Positions 11,277 through 18,515 of a stretch of 45,952 bases of DNA are shown here, piece by piece. This DNA is from Sandaracinobacteroides sayramensis (lineage in GTDB: Bacteria > Pseudomonadota > Alphaproteobacteria > Sphingomonadales > Sphingomonadaceae): positions 1 through 45,952 of the forward strand of contig NZ_JAKLSQ010000024.1 of NCBI RefSeq assembly GCF_022014495.1, read 5' to 3'. How positions within the stretch are numbered: the stretch's first letter is position 1; every line of letters begins with the position of its first letter. The translations under genes and the position numbers were made by a program. The notes beneath the pieces are model-generated. The model ran no database searches. It had not been told where the DNA came from and saw nothing but the letters and a program-made list of their open reading frames with translations.

Positions 11277-12152
11277 ATGCGTCTGCCAGTTCCAGCCCTC
11301 ACAAAGCTGATATTATTCCTTTCTCTCACGGCGATGCTCATTGGCGTGGCCATCCTCTTCTTTCCTTTCGGAAAGAATTTGATGGGGGATGGTTCGAACA
11401 GCTCCGCCATCACCACTGCAATCGCACTGATTGTCGGCACGATCGGACTGGTTCTGGCGACCTATATGCAGAGCGCCGAATATCAGCGCGAAACCGAACT
11501 GGTCGACGATATCCAGAGCATTCGCATCATATTGGAAATCATGATTTCCAGGACTGCCGCTCTGTCCGTTTCCCAACCGGCGTCGCCTGCGGCCTTCGAT
11601 TACCAGTTGGAGAAGGAGGCGCTGTTTAAGGCCCTTACAGGGCCGGCGGGCCGCCTTCTGGTGATTCAGAAAGCCATCAAGACAGCCGACGCCAACCTCG
11701 CCCAAAAGGATGAGAAATGGCGCACCTTCTATTTGAGCGTATCAGAAATAATGAACAACTCGGACTTGCGCTATTGCGCTGGCGGAGCGGTTTCCCTGTT
11801 GCGCTTTGTCGAGGAACTCGACTCCGAAACGATCCGGAAGCTGACATCGCGAACGGTTTCCACTCAATCCGTAGACGAGCTTTCGCAAGCGACCGAACTC
11901 GACATTCTCGTGAAAGCCGGGATCAGCACTTATGGAGCCCAGGAAGAAGAACAGCGGTCGCTGACCGATACGGAGGCCGATGAACTGGAGCGCGTCTATC
12001 TGGCCCTGAATGCTCATGAAGACATCAAGGACAATCCCGGCCTGAAACGGGAAATCCACGAGAGCTATCTCGCCGCGCGAAAAGGCCAGATCCCAGCTTA
12101 CAGACTGCTGGTCGCGCTTCTGCAGAAAGTTACCGGCGACGGGCAGCAATAA
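11277..12152 (+). CDS. Unknown membrane protein, low-GC, between dxs and tlyA
   Basis: A 291-aa protein that I do not recognise. Two membrane segments lie at about residues 8-30 and 44-64, followed by a soluble helical region of some 225 residues rich in Glu, Leu and Ser. The topology suggests a cytoplasmic domain held at the inner membrane. There are no nuclease, ATPase or transferase motifs. ATG is preceded by TTGGAGAA. Base composition is visibly lower in GC than its neighbours and codon use is less biased, which suggests recent acquisition. It ends 4 bp before the TTG start of tlyA. Confidence 0.8.
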   Translation: MRLPVPALTKLILFLSLTAMLIGVAILFFPFGKNLMGDGSNSSAITTAIALIVGTIGLVLATYMQSAEYQRETELVDDIQSIRIILEIMISRTAALSVSQPASPAAFDYQLEKEALFKALTGPAGRLLVIQKAIKTADANLAQKDEKWRTFYLSVSEIMNNSDLRYCAGGAVSLLRFVEELDSETIRKLTSRTVSTQSVDELSQATELDILVKAGISTYGAQEEEQRSLTDTEADELERVYLALNAHEDIKDNPGLKREIHESYLAARKGQIPAYRLLVALLQKVTGDGQQ

Positions 12153-12156
12153 GAAA

Positions 12157-12933
12157 TTGACCGTCCGCAAAATCCGTGCCGACCAGTTACTTGCCGACCT
12201 GGGGTTCGCCGAAAGCCGTTCCCGGGCACAGGCTTTGATCATGGCGGGTCTGGTGTTCGTGGGTGAGCGCAAGCTCGCCAAGGCCGGCGAAATGCTGGCC
12301 GAGGACGCGGCGCTGGAGGTGCGCGGAAAAGACCATCCATGGGTTTCGCGCGGCGGGCTGAAGCTGGATCATGGCCTCACCCATTTCGCCATCGACGTGA
12401 CGGGCGCGGTGGCGATGGATGTCGGTTCCTCCACTGGCGGCTTCACCGACGTGCTGCTGACGCGCGGTGCGGCGAAGGTTTACGCAGTGGATGTGGGAAC
12501 CAACCAGCTCGCCTGGAAGCTGCGGCAGGACAGCCGCGTGGTGGTGCTGGAACAATTGAACGCCCGCCATCTGACGGCCGAGCATGTGCCCGAGCCGGTG
12601 GACATAATCGTCTGCGACGCCAGCTTCATTTCGCTGGCCAAGGTGCTGGATGCGCCGCTGAATTTCGCGAAGCCGGGCGCGCATCTGCTGGCGCTGGTGA
12701 AACCGCAGTTCGAGGCCGGCCGCGCCGAAGTCGGCAAGGGCGGCGTGGTGCGCGATGCGGCGGTGCATCGGCGTGTCTGCGATGCCGCGGCGCAATGGGT
12801 GGAAACCAGGGGCTGGCGGGTAATGGGCCTCACCCCTTCCCCCATCACCGGACCCGAGGGAAATGTGGAGTTTCTGCTGGCGGCGCAAAAGGAAAGGGCG
12901 GCGGAGTTTCCCCCGCCGCCCGCAATTCCCTGA
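12157..12933 (+). CDS. tlyA: TlyA-family rRNA 2'-O-methyltransferase / haemolysin-like protein
   Basis: A 258-aa protein with an N-terminal S4 RNA-binding domain (RADQLLADLGFAESRSRAQA, residues 7-26 and on) and a Rossmann SAM-binding domain beginning GAVAMDVGSSTGGFTDVLL near residue 85. TlyA methylates ribose in rRNA; the haemolysin label is historical. Homology requires the start at TTG 12157; no in-frame ATG lies before the S4 domain and no clear ribosome-binding site is seen, so expression may depend on coupling to the preceding gene. It converges on the phasin gene with only 13 bp between stop codons. Confidence 0.92.
   Translation: MTVRKIRADQLLADLGFAESRSRAQALIMAGLVFVGERKLAKAGEMLAEDAALEVRGKDHPWVSRGGLKLDHGLTHFAIDVTGAVAMDVGSSTGGFTDVLLTRGAAKVYAVDVGTNQLAWKLRQDSRVVVLEQLNARHLTAEHVPEPVDIIVCDASFISLAKVLDAPLNFAKPGAHLLALVKPQFEAGRAEVGKGGVVRDAAVHRRVCDAAAQWVETRGWRVMGLTPSPITGPEGNVEFLLAAQKERAAEFPPPPAIP
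12896..12921. terminator. 9-bp inverted repeat in the 3' end of tlyA
   Basis: GGGCGGCGG (12896-12904) pairs exactly with CCGCCGCCC (12913-12921) around an 8-base loop. It lies inside the last codons of tlyA and just beyond the phasin stop codon on the other strand. It could serve as a shared terminator for the two converging genes; there is no U-run, so this is tentative. Confidence 0.3.
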
Positions 12934-12946
12934 TCGGGTCTTCGGC

Positions 12947-13879
12947 TCAGGCCGCGACCGACTTCTTCACCGTCTCGGCGGCGACCGCCATGCGGTTGGA
13001 GATCGGCTGCACCACTTCGCCGGCCAGCTTCAGCCAGGTTTCGGAGAAATGGCTCATGTTGGAAACGGCCTTGTCGAACTGCGCCTTGGCGAACTCGTTC
13101 TGAGCAGCCAGCAGCTCGTTCGGGCTCTTGACAGTCGTGAAGCTCTTGAAAGCGGCCTGGGCTTCCTCGGCCGACTTCTTGGAGTTTTCCACGAAGTGCG
13201 TCGTCAGCGTTTCGGCGCCGGCGGCGGCGGCCTTGGCGCTTTCGATCAGCGCTTCGACATTGCCCTTGGCGAAATCCGTTATGTCCGTCATGGTCTTCAT
13301 GTTCTTCTCCATATATTCCTTGACCTTATCGGCCACTTGGCCCTGAGCGGCCTGGGTTTGGGAAACGAAATCGGCAGCCGCCTTCTCGGCAGCCGGAACA
13401 ACGGCTTCAAGCGGCTTCACAAAAGCATTGGTCGACATCGGCACATCCTTGGCTGGGGCGACGGCAGGCAAGGCGGGGCCGGCCGTCCTGGGGGCAGGTT
13501 CTGGGGCCGGCTTCGCGGCAGGTATCGGCTGGGCGACAGCGATGGGTTTGGCGACAGCTATGGGCTGGACGACAGGTGTCGGCTTGGCGACAGCTATGGG
13601 CTTGATGGCAGGTGTCGGCTTGGCGACAGGCGCCGGCTTGACGGCCTTTGCAGCCACGGGCTTTTTCGGCGCAACCGGCTTCGGCGCCACAGCCACGGGG
13701 GCAGGCGCAAGCGGAGAAGCTTCAACCGCGACGGAGGCTGCAGCAGCCTCCGGCACCGTCGTCTTTGCTGCAGGGGCAGGCTTTGCCTCGGGAACGGGCT
13801 CGCGCAGCACGGGCGCAACCGCCGCGTCCGTCTTCACGGGTTTCCGCGCACTCTTCCGGGCAGGCTTGGCATCGGCCAT
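12947..13879 (-). CDS. Phasin-family protein with long Pro/Ala/Lys-rich N-terminal region
   Basis: A 310-aa protein. The C-terminal half (about residues 165-310) is amphipathic and helical with the phasin pattern, including VADKVKEYMEKNMKTMTDIT, NVEALIESAKAAAAGAE and LLAAQNEFAKAQFDKAVSNM. Phasins coat polyhydroxyalkanoate granules and regulate their size. The first 150 residues are a low-complexity tail of repeating AKP, KPIAVAKP and KPAPVAKP units, resembling histone-like tails and plausibly DNA- or polymer-binding. The start is set at 13879, where AGGAGTG precedes ATG. The large dyad at 13899-13964 lies immediately upstream. Orientation converges on tlyA. Confidence 0.88.
   Translation of the reverse strand: MADAKPARKSARKPVKTDAAVAPVLREPVPEAKPAPAAKTTVPEAAAASVAVEASPLAPAPVAVAPKPVAPKKPVAAKAVKPAPVAKPTPAIKPIAVAKPTPVVQPIAVAKPIAVAQPIPAAKPAPEPAPRTAGPALPAVAPAKDVPMSTNAFVKPLEAVVPAAEKAAADFVSQTQAAQGQVADKVKEYMEKNMKTMTDITDFAKGNVEALIESAKAAAAGAETLTTHFVENSKKSAEEAQAAFKSFTTVKSPNELLAAQNEFAKAQFDKAVSNMSHFSETWLKLAGEVVQPISNRMAVAAETVKKSVAA
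13530..13645. repeat. Degenerate tandem repeat in the phasin N-terminal coding region
   Basis: The segment is built of related units carrying GGCTTGGCGACAGCTATGGG or variants ending in ACAGGTGTC. It encodes the alternating KPIAVAKPTP type repeats on the minus strand. Unit boundaries drift, so copy number (about five) is approximate. Such tracts often vary in length between strains. Confidence 0.6.
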
Positions 13880-13898
13880 CGGCAGCTCACTCCTGTTA

Positions 13899-13964
13899 TT
13901 GCTGCATCGCACAATAATGCTTCGTTGCAACGAATGCAAGAGCGCATATTGTGCGATGCAGCAA
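13899..13964. promoter_or_regulatory. 18-bp perfect dyad upstream of the phasin gene, candidate PhaR-type operator
   Basis: TTGCTGCATCGCACAATA (13899-13916) recurs as its exact reverse complement at 13947-13964. Between the arms lies a 14-bp palindrome, TTCGTTGCAACGAA (13921-13934). The near arm ends 20 bp before the phasin ATG and just upstream of its Shine-Dalgarno, so a bound protein would block the phasin promoter or leader. The repressor PhaR, which senses polyhydroxyalkanoate granules, is known to bind TGC-rich dyads at phasin genes. The match here is by general character and position only. Confidence 0.6.
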
Positions 13965-13986
13965 AATGTCAGTCACAGCGCCAAAA

Positions 13987-15369
13987 TCAGTGGCCGACTT
14001 CCACCCGCTCCACGCCCGACTGCGCCAGTTCCGCGTCGATCGCCGCCTTCAGCCGCTCCAGCGCGGCTTCATCCGCGGCTTCCGCCCGCGCCACCAGCAC
14101 GTCCTGCGTGTTGGAGGCGCGCAGCAGCCACCAGCCGTCGGCCGTGTTCACCCGCGCCCCGTCGGTGTCGTTCACCTGCGCGCCGGCGGCCTTAAGCCGG
14201 GCCAGCACTTCGCTCACCACTTCGAACTTGCGCTCCTCCGAGCAGGGAAAGCGCATTTCCGGCGTGTTGACGACGGCCGGCATCGCCGACTTCAGCGCCG
14301 TCAGCGAACCGCCCAGTTCGCCCACCGCCTCGATCAGCCGGACGGCCGCGTAAAGCGCGTCGTCGAAGCCATACCAGCGGTGCTTGAAGAAGATATGGCC
14401 CGACATTTCACCCGCCAGCGGAGAGCCGACTTCCTTCATCTTCGCCTTGATGAGGCTGTGCCCGGTGCGCCACATCATCGGCTCGCCGCCCAGTTCCGCG
14501 ATGCGGTCGTATAGCGCCTGGCTCGCCTTCACATCGGCGATGATGGTGGCGCCGGGAAGCTCCTTCAGCACCGGCTCGGCAAGGATTGCGAGAAGCTGGT
14601 CGCCCCAGACGATCCGCCCTTCCCCATCGATGGCGCCGATCCGGTCGCCGTCGCCGTCGAAGGCGATTCCGAAGTCCAGCTTCAGCTCCGCGACCAGTTG
14701 CCGCAGGTCCTCCAGATTGGCCGGCACCGTCGGGTCCGGATGGTGGTTGGGGAAGTCGCCGTCGATCTTGGTGAACAGCGCATGATGCTCACCCGGCAGC
14801 CGCTTCAGCAGCTTTTCCAGCGCCGCCCCGGTCGCGCCATTGCCGGCGTCCCAGCCGATGCGGAACGGCGGGCAGCGGTTATCCTCCACCAGCCGCTCGA
14901 CATAGCGATCCTCGATGTTCAGAGTCTCGGTCTTGCCGGCGCCGGTTTCCCAGTCGCCCTTCGCCGCCGCTTCGCCCAGCGCCCGGATGTCCGCGCCATA
15001 GAAGGGGCGATCCTTCAGCAGCATCTTGAAGCCATTGTAATCCGGCGGATTATGGCTGCCGGTGATCATCACCCCGCCATCGGCGCCAAGGTCGGACACG
15101 GCGAAATAGAGCATGCCCGTCGGCCCCAGCCCGATGCGCACGACATCGCAGCCGGATTGCGTCAGCCCTTCCACCAGCGCCTTTTCCAGGCGCGGCGAAC
15201 TGTGCCGCCCGTCATAGCCCACCACCACCTTGCTGCCACCCGCGCGCCGCACCACGGTTCCGAAGCCCCGGCCGATGGCCTGGGCGTCGCGCTCGCTCAG
15301 CGTCTCCCCGATGATTCCGCGAATGTCATATTCGCGCAGGGTTGTCGGGTGGAATTCATGGGCTTGCAT
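13987..15369 (-). CDS. Phosphomannomutase/phosphoglucomutase
   Basis: A 460-aa alpha-D-phosphohexomutase that interconverts hexose-1- and -6-phosphates for sugar-nucleotide and exopolysaccharide synthesis. The phosphoserine loop [12 protein letters not shown] (Ser105), the Mg2+ loop DGDGD (238-242) and the sugar loop GEMSGHIFF are present; the TGSHNP variant is typical of bifunctional PMM/PGM enzymes. The C-terminal RASNTQDVL supplies the phosphate-binding site. The ATG at 15369 gives the family N-terminus (REYDIRGI near residue 12). In sphingomonads the equivalent enzyme (PgmG) feeds gellan-type polymers. It is a single gene, 68 bp from the J-domain gene. Confidence 0.94.
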   Translation of the reverse strand: MQAHEFHPTTLREYDIRGIIGETLSERDAQAIGRGFGTVVRRAGGSKVVVGYDGRHSSPRLEKALVEGLTQSGCDVVRIGLGPTGMLYFAVSDLGADGGVMITGSHNPPDYNGFKMLLKDRPFYGADIRALGEAAAKGDWETGAGKTETLNIEDRYVERLVEDNRCPPFRIGWDAGNGATGAALEKLLKRLPGEHHALFTKIDGDFPNHHPDPTVPANLEDLRQLVAELKLDFGIAFDGDGDRIGAIDGEGRIVWGDQLLAILAEPVLKELPGATIIADVKASQALYDRIAELGGEPMMWRTGHSLIKAKMKEVGSPLAGEMSGHIFFKHRWYGFDDALYAAVRLIEAVGELGGSLTALKSAMPAVVNTPEMRFPCSEERKFEVVSEVLARLKAAGAQVNDTDGARVNTADGWWLLRASNTQDVLVARAEAADEAALERLKAAIDAELAQSGVERVEVGH

Positions 15370-15437
15370 GCGGAACCTTTCAGCCTGTGGAAACGGATTC
15401 GGCGTTCGAGGGCGATAGGTAGCGCACTTATGTTGCG

Positions 15438-15851
15438 TCAAGCGTCCGGCGGCAGATTGGCCAGCAGATAGTCCCGCGCGGCGTTCACCCGGCCGGCCAT
15501 TGCGTCGCCGCCACCCTGGTTCCGGTCGGGGTGAACCTCGGCGATGCGCTTGCGGTGGGCGGCCAGTATCTCCGCCCGGCCGGCGTTGAGCCCTACCCCC
15601 AGCAATTGCCGCGCTTCGATCTCGTCCATCGGCAGCACGGAAACGCGCCGGCGCATCCAGCCGGCGAAACCGAGCCCCGCCGTGGCAGCCGCCAGCCCCA
15701 GGCCCGGCCAGACCTGCCCGCGCCCCAGCAGCCACAGCGAAAGCCCCATGCCTGCCACCAGCCCCAGCTTCCGCCCGGCGTCCGGCCCCAGATAGCCTTT
15801 CCACCAGAGCCAGCCGATCCCAGCCAGCGCCAGCAGGGCCAGAAAGGCCAT
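15438..15851 (-). CDS. Small membrane-anchored J-domain protein
   Basis: A 137-aa protein with two or three hydrophobic segments in the first 68 residues and a C-terminal short J domain carrying the diagnostic HPD at 107-109 ([11 protein letters not shown]). J domains stimulate the ATPase of Hsp70 (DnaK). The layout, membrane segment then a lone J domain, resembles the mitochondrial Tim14/Pam18 type more than full DnaJ. Its ATG overlaps the mipZ stop codon (ATGA), so the two are very likely translated together. Substrates are unknown. Confidence 0.85.
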   Translation of the reverse strand: MAFLALLALAGIGWLWWKGYLGPDAGRKLGLVAGMGLSLWLLGRGQVWPGLGLAAATAGLGFAGWMRRRVSVLPMDEIEARQLLGVGLNAGRAEILAAHRKRIAEVHPDRNQGGGDAMAGRVNAARDYLLANLPPDA

Positions 15852-16663
15852 CAGGCCGCGACCTCGCGCGGCGCCCGGTCGGCCAGCGGCAGTTCCAGCG
15901 CCGCGATCAGCTCGCGCAATTCAGCCCGCGCCGCCACATGGCTCATCGACGCGTCCTTCACATAAGACATGTCTAGCAGCGTCAGCCCCTTCGGAAACAG
16001 CTCGCGGTAGATCACCCGCTCGGAAAGGCCGGGCGCCACGCGGAAGCCGATTCGTTTCGACAACTCCTCCAGCGCCGTGCCGACCCGGCGGCGGTTGCGC
16101 GCCTCCAGCGACGACAGCCGGTTCCGCAAAACCACCCAGTCCACCGAGCCGCCATCGGTCCGCGCCCGCTTCTGCCGAGCCTTCCACACCAGTTCTGCGT
16201 AGAAGCTGGGCTTCGTCACCTTGAAACTGTCCGCGTCCACCTGCCCCAGCAGGTCGAAGTCGACGAAGCTGTCGTTGATCGGCGTCACCAGCGTGTCGGC
16301 GCGGGCGATGGCCTCGCGGCCGATCTCCGAATCGCGGCCCGGCGTGTCGATCACCACCGCGTCGAATCCGCCGGCGATCATCTCGTCCAGCCGCGCCATC
16401 TCGCCGTCCTGCATCACCGCCACGGCCGGCGCTTCCAGCGGCAGGTCGTGCCGCTTCGCCCAGTTCAGCCGGTTTTCCAGATAGCGCGCCGTCGTCTTCT
16501 GGCGATGGTCGCAGTCGGCGACCGCGACCGAAAGCCCCGCGCTTTGCAAGGCCATGGCGATATGCACCGCCGTCGTCGACTTGCCCGAGCCGCCCTTTTC
16601 GTTGCCGAGCACGATCACATGCGGCCCCCTGGCCGCCTTCGCCACCGTCGCTTCCGTTGACAT
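15851..16663 (-). CDS. mipZ: MipZ, ParA-like ATPase for division-site placement
   Basis: A 270-aa ATPase. The deviant Walker [16 protein letters not shown] is at residues 20-34, and the following [16 protein letters not shown] and DTPGRDSE segments are characteristic of MipZ, not chromosomal ParA. MipZ forms a gradient from the ParB-bound poles and inhibits FtsZ, placing the ring at midcell in alphaproteobacteria. The start at 16663 is preferred because the conserved region begins soon after it. It is divergent from panC and overlaps the J-domain gene by three bases. Confidence 0.93.
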   Translation of the reverse strand: MSTEATVAKAARGPHVIVLGNEKGGSGKSTTAVHIAMALQSAGLSVAVADCDHRQKTTARYLENRLNWAKRHDLPLEAPAVAVMQDGEMARLDEMIAGGFDAVVIDTPGRDSEIGREAIARADTLVTPINDSFVDFDLLGQVDADSFKVTKPSFYAELVWKARQKRARTDGGSVDWVVLRNRLSSLEARNRRRVGTALEELSKRIGFRVAPGLSERVIYRELFPKGLTLLDMSYVKDASMSHVAARAELRELIAALELPLADRAPREVAA

Positions 16664-16776
16664 TCCGCCCTGCCTCTTGGCAACGCCAGCCCGATGCCGG
16701 CACCCTTCGCCATCCGCTCCTTGGCGGCAGTGAAGGGGTTTCGTCAATGAACCGGCCGAGGTCAGCGGGGTTGAAG

Positions 16777-17631
16777 ATGGATGTAGTTCGGGACGTGGCG
16801 CCGCTGAGGGCGAAGATTCGCGAATGGCGCGCGGCGGGTGATCGCGTGGCGCTGGTCCCCACCATGGGCGCGCTGCACGAAGGGCATCTGTCGCTCGTCG
16901 GGATCGGGCGCCGGCGCGCGCACCGCGTCATCGCCTCCATCTTCGTCAATCCGAAGCAGTTCGGCGCCCATGAAGACCTGGACCGTTACCCCCGGCAGGA
17001 AGCGCGCGACGGCGCCCTGCTGCAACAGGCCGGCTGCGACCTGCTGTTCCTGCCCTCGCCGCAGGCGGTCTACCCGGACGGCTTCTCCACCAGCGTCAGT
17101 GTCGCCGGTCTCGACAGGCCGATGGAAGGCGCGTCGCGCCCCGGGCATTTCGACGGCGTGGCGACCGTCGTCGCCAAGCTGCTGCTGATGGCCTTCCCGG
17201 ACATCGCCATCTTCGGCGAGAAGGACTGGCAGCAACTCGCCATCATCCGCCGCATGGTGGCGGACCTCAACATACCCGTCGACATCATCGGCGCCCCGAT
17301 CCTGCGCGACCCGGACGGCCTCGCCATGAGCTCGCGCAACGCCTATCTCGACGAGCAGCAGCGCTCGGTCGCCGGCGCCCTGCCCCGCACGCTGCACGCC
17401 GCCGCGCAGGCGATCGCCGGCGGCGCCGGCGTTGCCGAGACGCTCGCCACCGCCCGCGCCGTCCTCGCCTCCGCCGGGTTCAAGCCGGATTATCTGACTC
17501 TGGCGGACGGGGAGACGCTGGAGCCGCTGGAAACGAACCGGCAAGGCGCCCGCCTGTTCGTGGCCGCGAAGCTCGGCCCCACCCGAATCATCGACAACAT
17601 GCCAGTGCCCTTCCCCGGAGATCCGAAATGA
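16777..17631 (+). CDS. panC: Pantothenate synthetase
   Basis: A 284-aa enzyme that joins pantoate and beta-alanine with ATP to form pantothenate, the coenzyme A precursor. Motifs include PTMGALHEGHLSLV (nucleotide-binding HxGH), FVNPKQFGAHEDLDRYPR, FGEKDWQQL and the KMSKS-like AMSSRNAYL. ATG 16777 is chosen because it gives the normal family length and has GGGG and GAAG purines before it; an in-frame ATG at 16747 would add ten residues and cannot be excluded. The stop overlaps the PhzF-like start by four bases (ATGA). Confidence 0.94.
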   Translation: MDVVRDVAPLRAKIREWRAAGDRVALVPTMGALHEGHLSLVGIGRRRAHRVIASIFVNPKQFGAHEDLDRYPRQEARDGALLQQAGCDLLFLPSPQAVYPDGFSTSVSVAGLDRPMEGASRPGHFDGVATVVAKLLLMAFPDIAIFGEKDWQQLAIIRRMVADLNIPVDIIGAPILRDPDGLAMSSRNAYLDEQQRSVAGALPRTLHAAAQAIAGGAGVAETLATARAVLASAGFKPDYLTLADGETLEPLETNRQGARLFVAAKLGPTRIIDNMPVPFPGDPK

Positions 17632-18515
17632 GCCGCAGCTTTGAAATCGTCGATGTTTTCACCACGCGCCCGCTGGCGGGCAATCAGTTGGCTGTGGTGA
17701 CGGACGCGCGCGAGCTTTCCGCTGCCCGGATGCAGGCGATCGCCCGCGAGTTCAACTTCGCCGAAACCAGCTTCCTGCTGCCGCCGGCCGATCCGGCGAA
17801 CAGCGCCCATGTCCGGATCTTCACCCCGGCGGAGGAGATGCCCTTCGCCGGCCACCCCAATGTCGGCACCGCCTATGTTGTGGCGCGCATGGGCGAGCTG
17901 TTCGGCCGCCCGGTCGCCGACGAGCTGCGGTTCGAGGAGGCCGCCGGGCTGGTGGCGCTGGAAATCGAGCGCGACGGCGACGCGGTGACCGGCGCGAGAT
18001 GCCGGGCGCCACGCCCGCTGGCGGAAGGGGCCGAGGTGCCGGCCGCCATCGTCGCGGAACTGGCCGGCCTCGATCCGGCGGACATATTGGAGGAGCGGTT
18101 CGCGCCGCGCTTCGCCTCGGTGGGGGCGGAATTCCTGCTGGCCGAAGTCAGCGCCGCCGCGCTGGAGCGCGCCGCGCCCGATGCCGGCGCCTTTGCCCGC
18201 CACAACGGCCGCATCGGCCAGACGGCCGGCCTGCTGGGCCTGCACCTGCATGTGCGCGATCCGAACGATTCCGCCCGCCTCGACGCGCGTATGTTCGCGC
18301 CACTCGCCGGAGTAGCCGAAGACCCGGCGACCGGCAGCGCCGCCGCCGCGCTTGGCGCCTTCCTCCACAAGCGCGAGCCGGGCCTCGCCGGTTTCGCCCT
18401 GACGCAGGGGCGGCATATCGGCCGCCCCTCGGAAATCATGGTCGAGCTGCGGGACGGCGCCGTCTGGATCGGCGGCCCCTGCGCGGCCTTCGCACACGGA
18501 GAACTTGCGGAATGA
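17628..18515 (+). CDS. PhzF-family isomerase/epimerase-like protein
   Basis: A 295-aa protein of the PhzF (diaminopimelate-epimerase-like) fold, with two related halves. The catalytic Glu is in FNFAETSFL (Glu46); other family features are [25 protein letters not shown] and the C-terminal [12 protein letters not shown] phosphate/substrate loop. The substrate is unknown for most housekeeping members, and no phenazine genes are present, so a biosynthetic phenazine role is not implied. It overlaps panC upstream and glnE downstream by four bases each, so the three are one transcription unit. Confidence 0.9.
   Translation: MSRSFEIVDVFTTRPLAGNQLAVVTDARELSAARMQAIAREFNFAETSFLLPPADPANSAHVRIFTPAEEMPFAGHPNVGTAYVVARMGELFGRPVADELRFEEAAGLVALEIERDGDAVTGARCRAPRPLAEGAEVPAAIVAELAGLDPADILEERFAPRFASVGAEFLLAEVSAAALERAAPDAGAFARHNGRIGQTAGLLGLHLHVRDPNDSARLDARMFAPLAGVAEDPATGSAAAALGAFLHKREPGLAGFALTQGRHIGRPSEIMVELRDGAVWIGGPCAAFAHGELAE

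Noticed and set aside
12157-12933. Toxin/haemolysin role for TlyA
   Set aside because: The S4 plus SAM-methyltransferase layout and wide conservation point to rRNA methylation; the haemolysin name is historical.
17628-18515. Phenazine biosynthesis suggested by the PhzF-like gene
   Set aside because: The family is widespread in non-producers, and no other phenazine genes are present; it lies in a housekeeping unit with panC and glnE.
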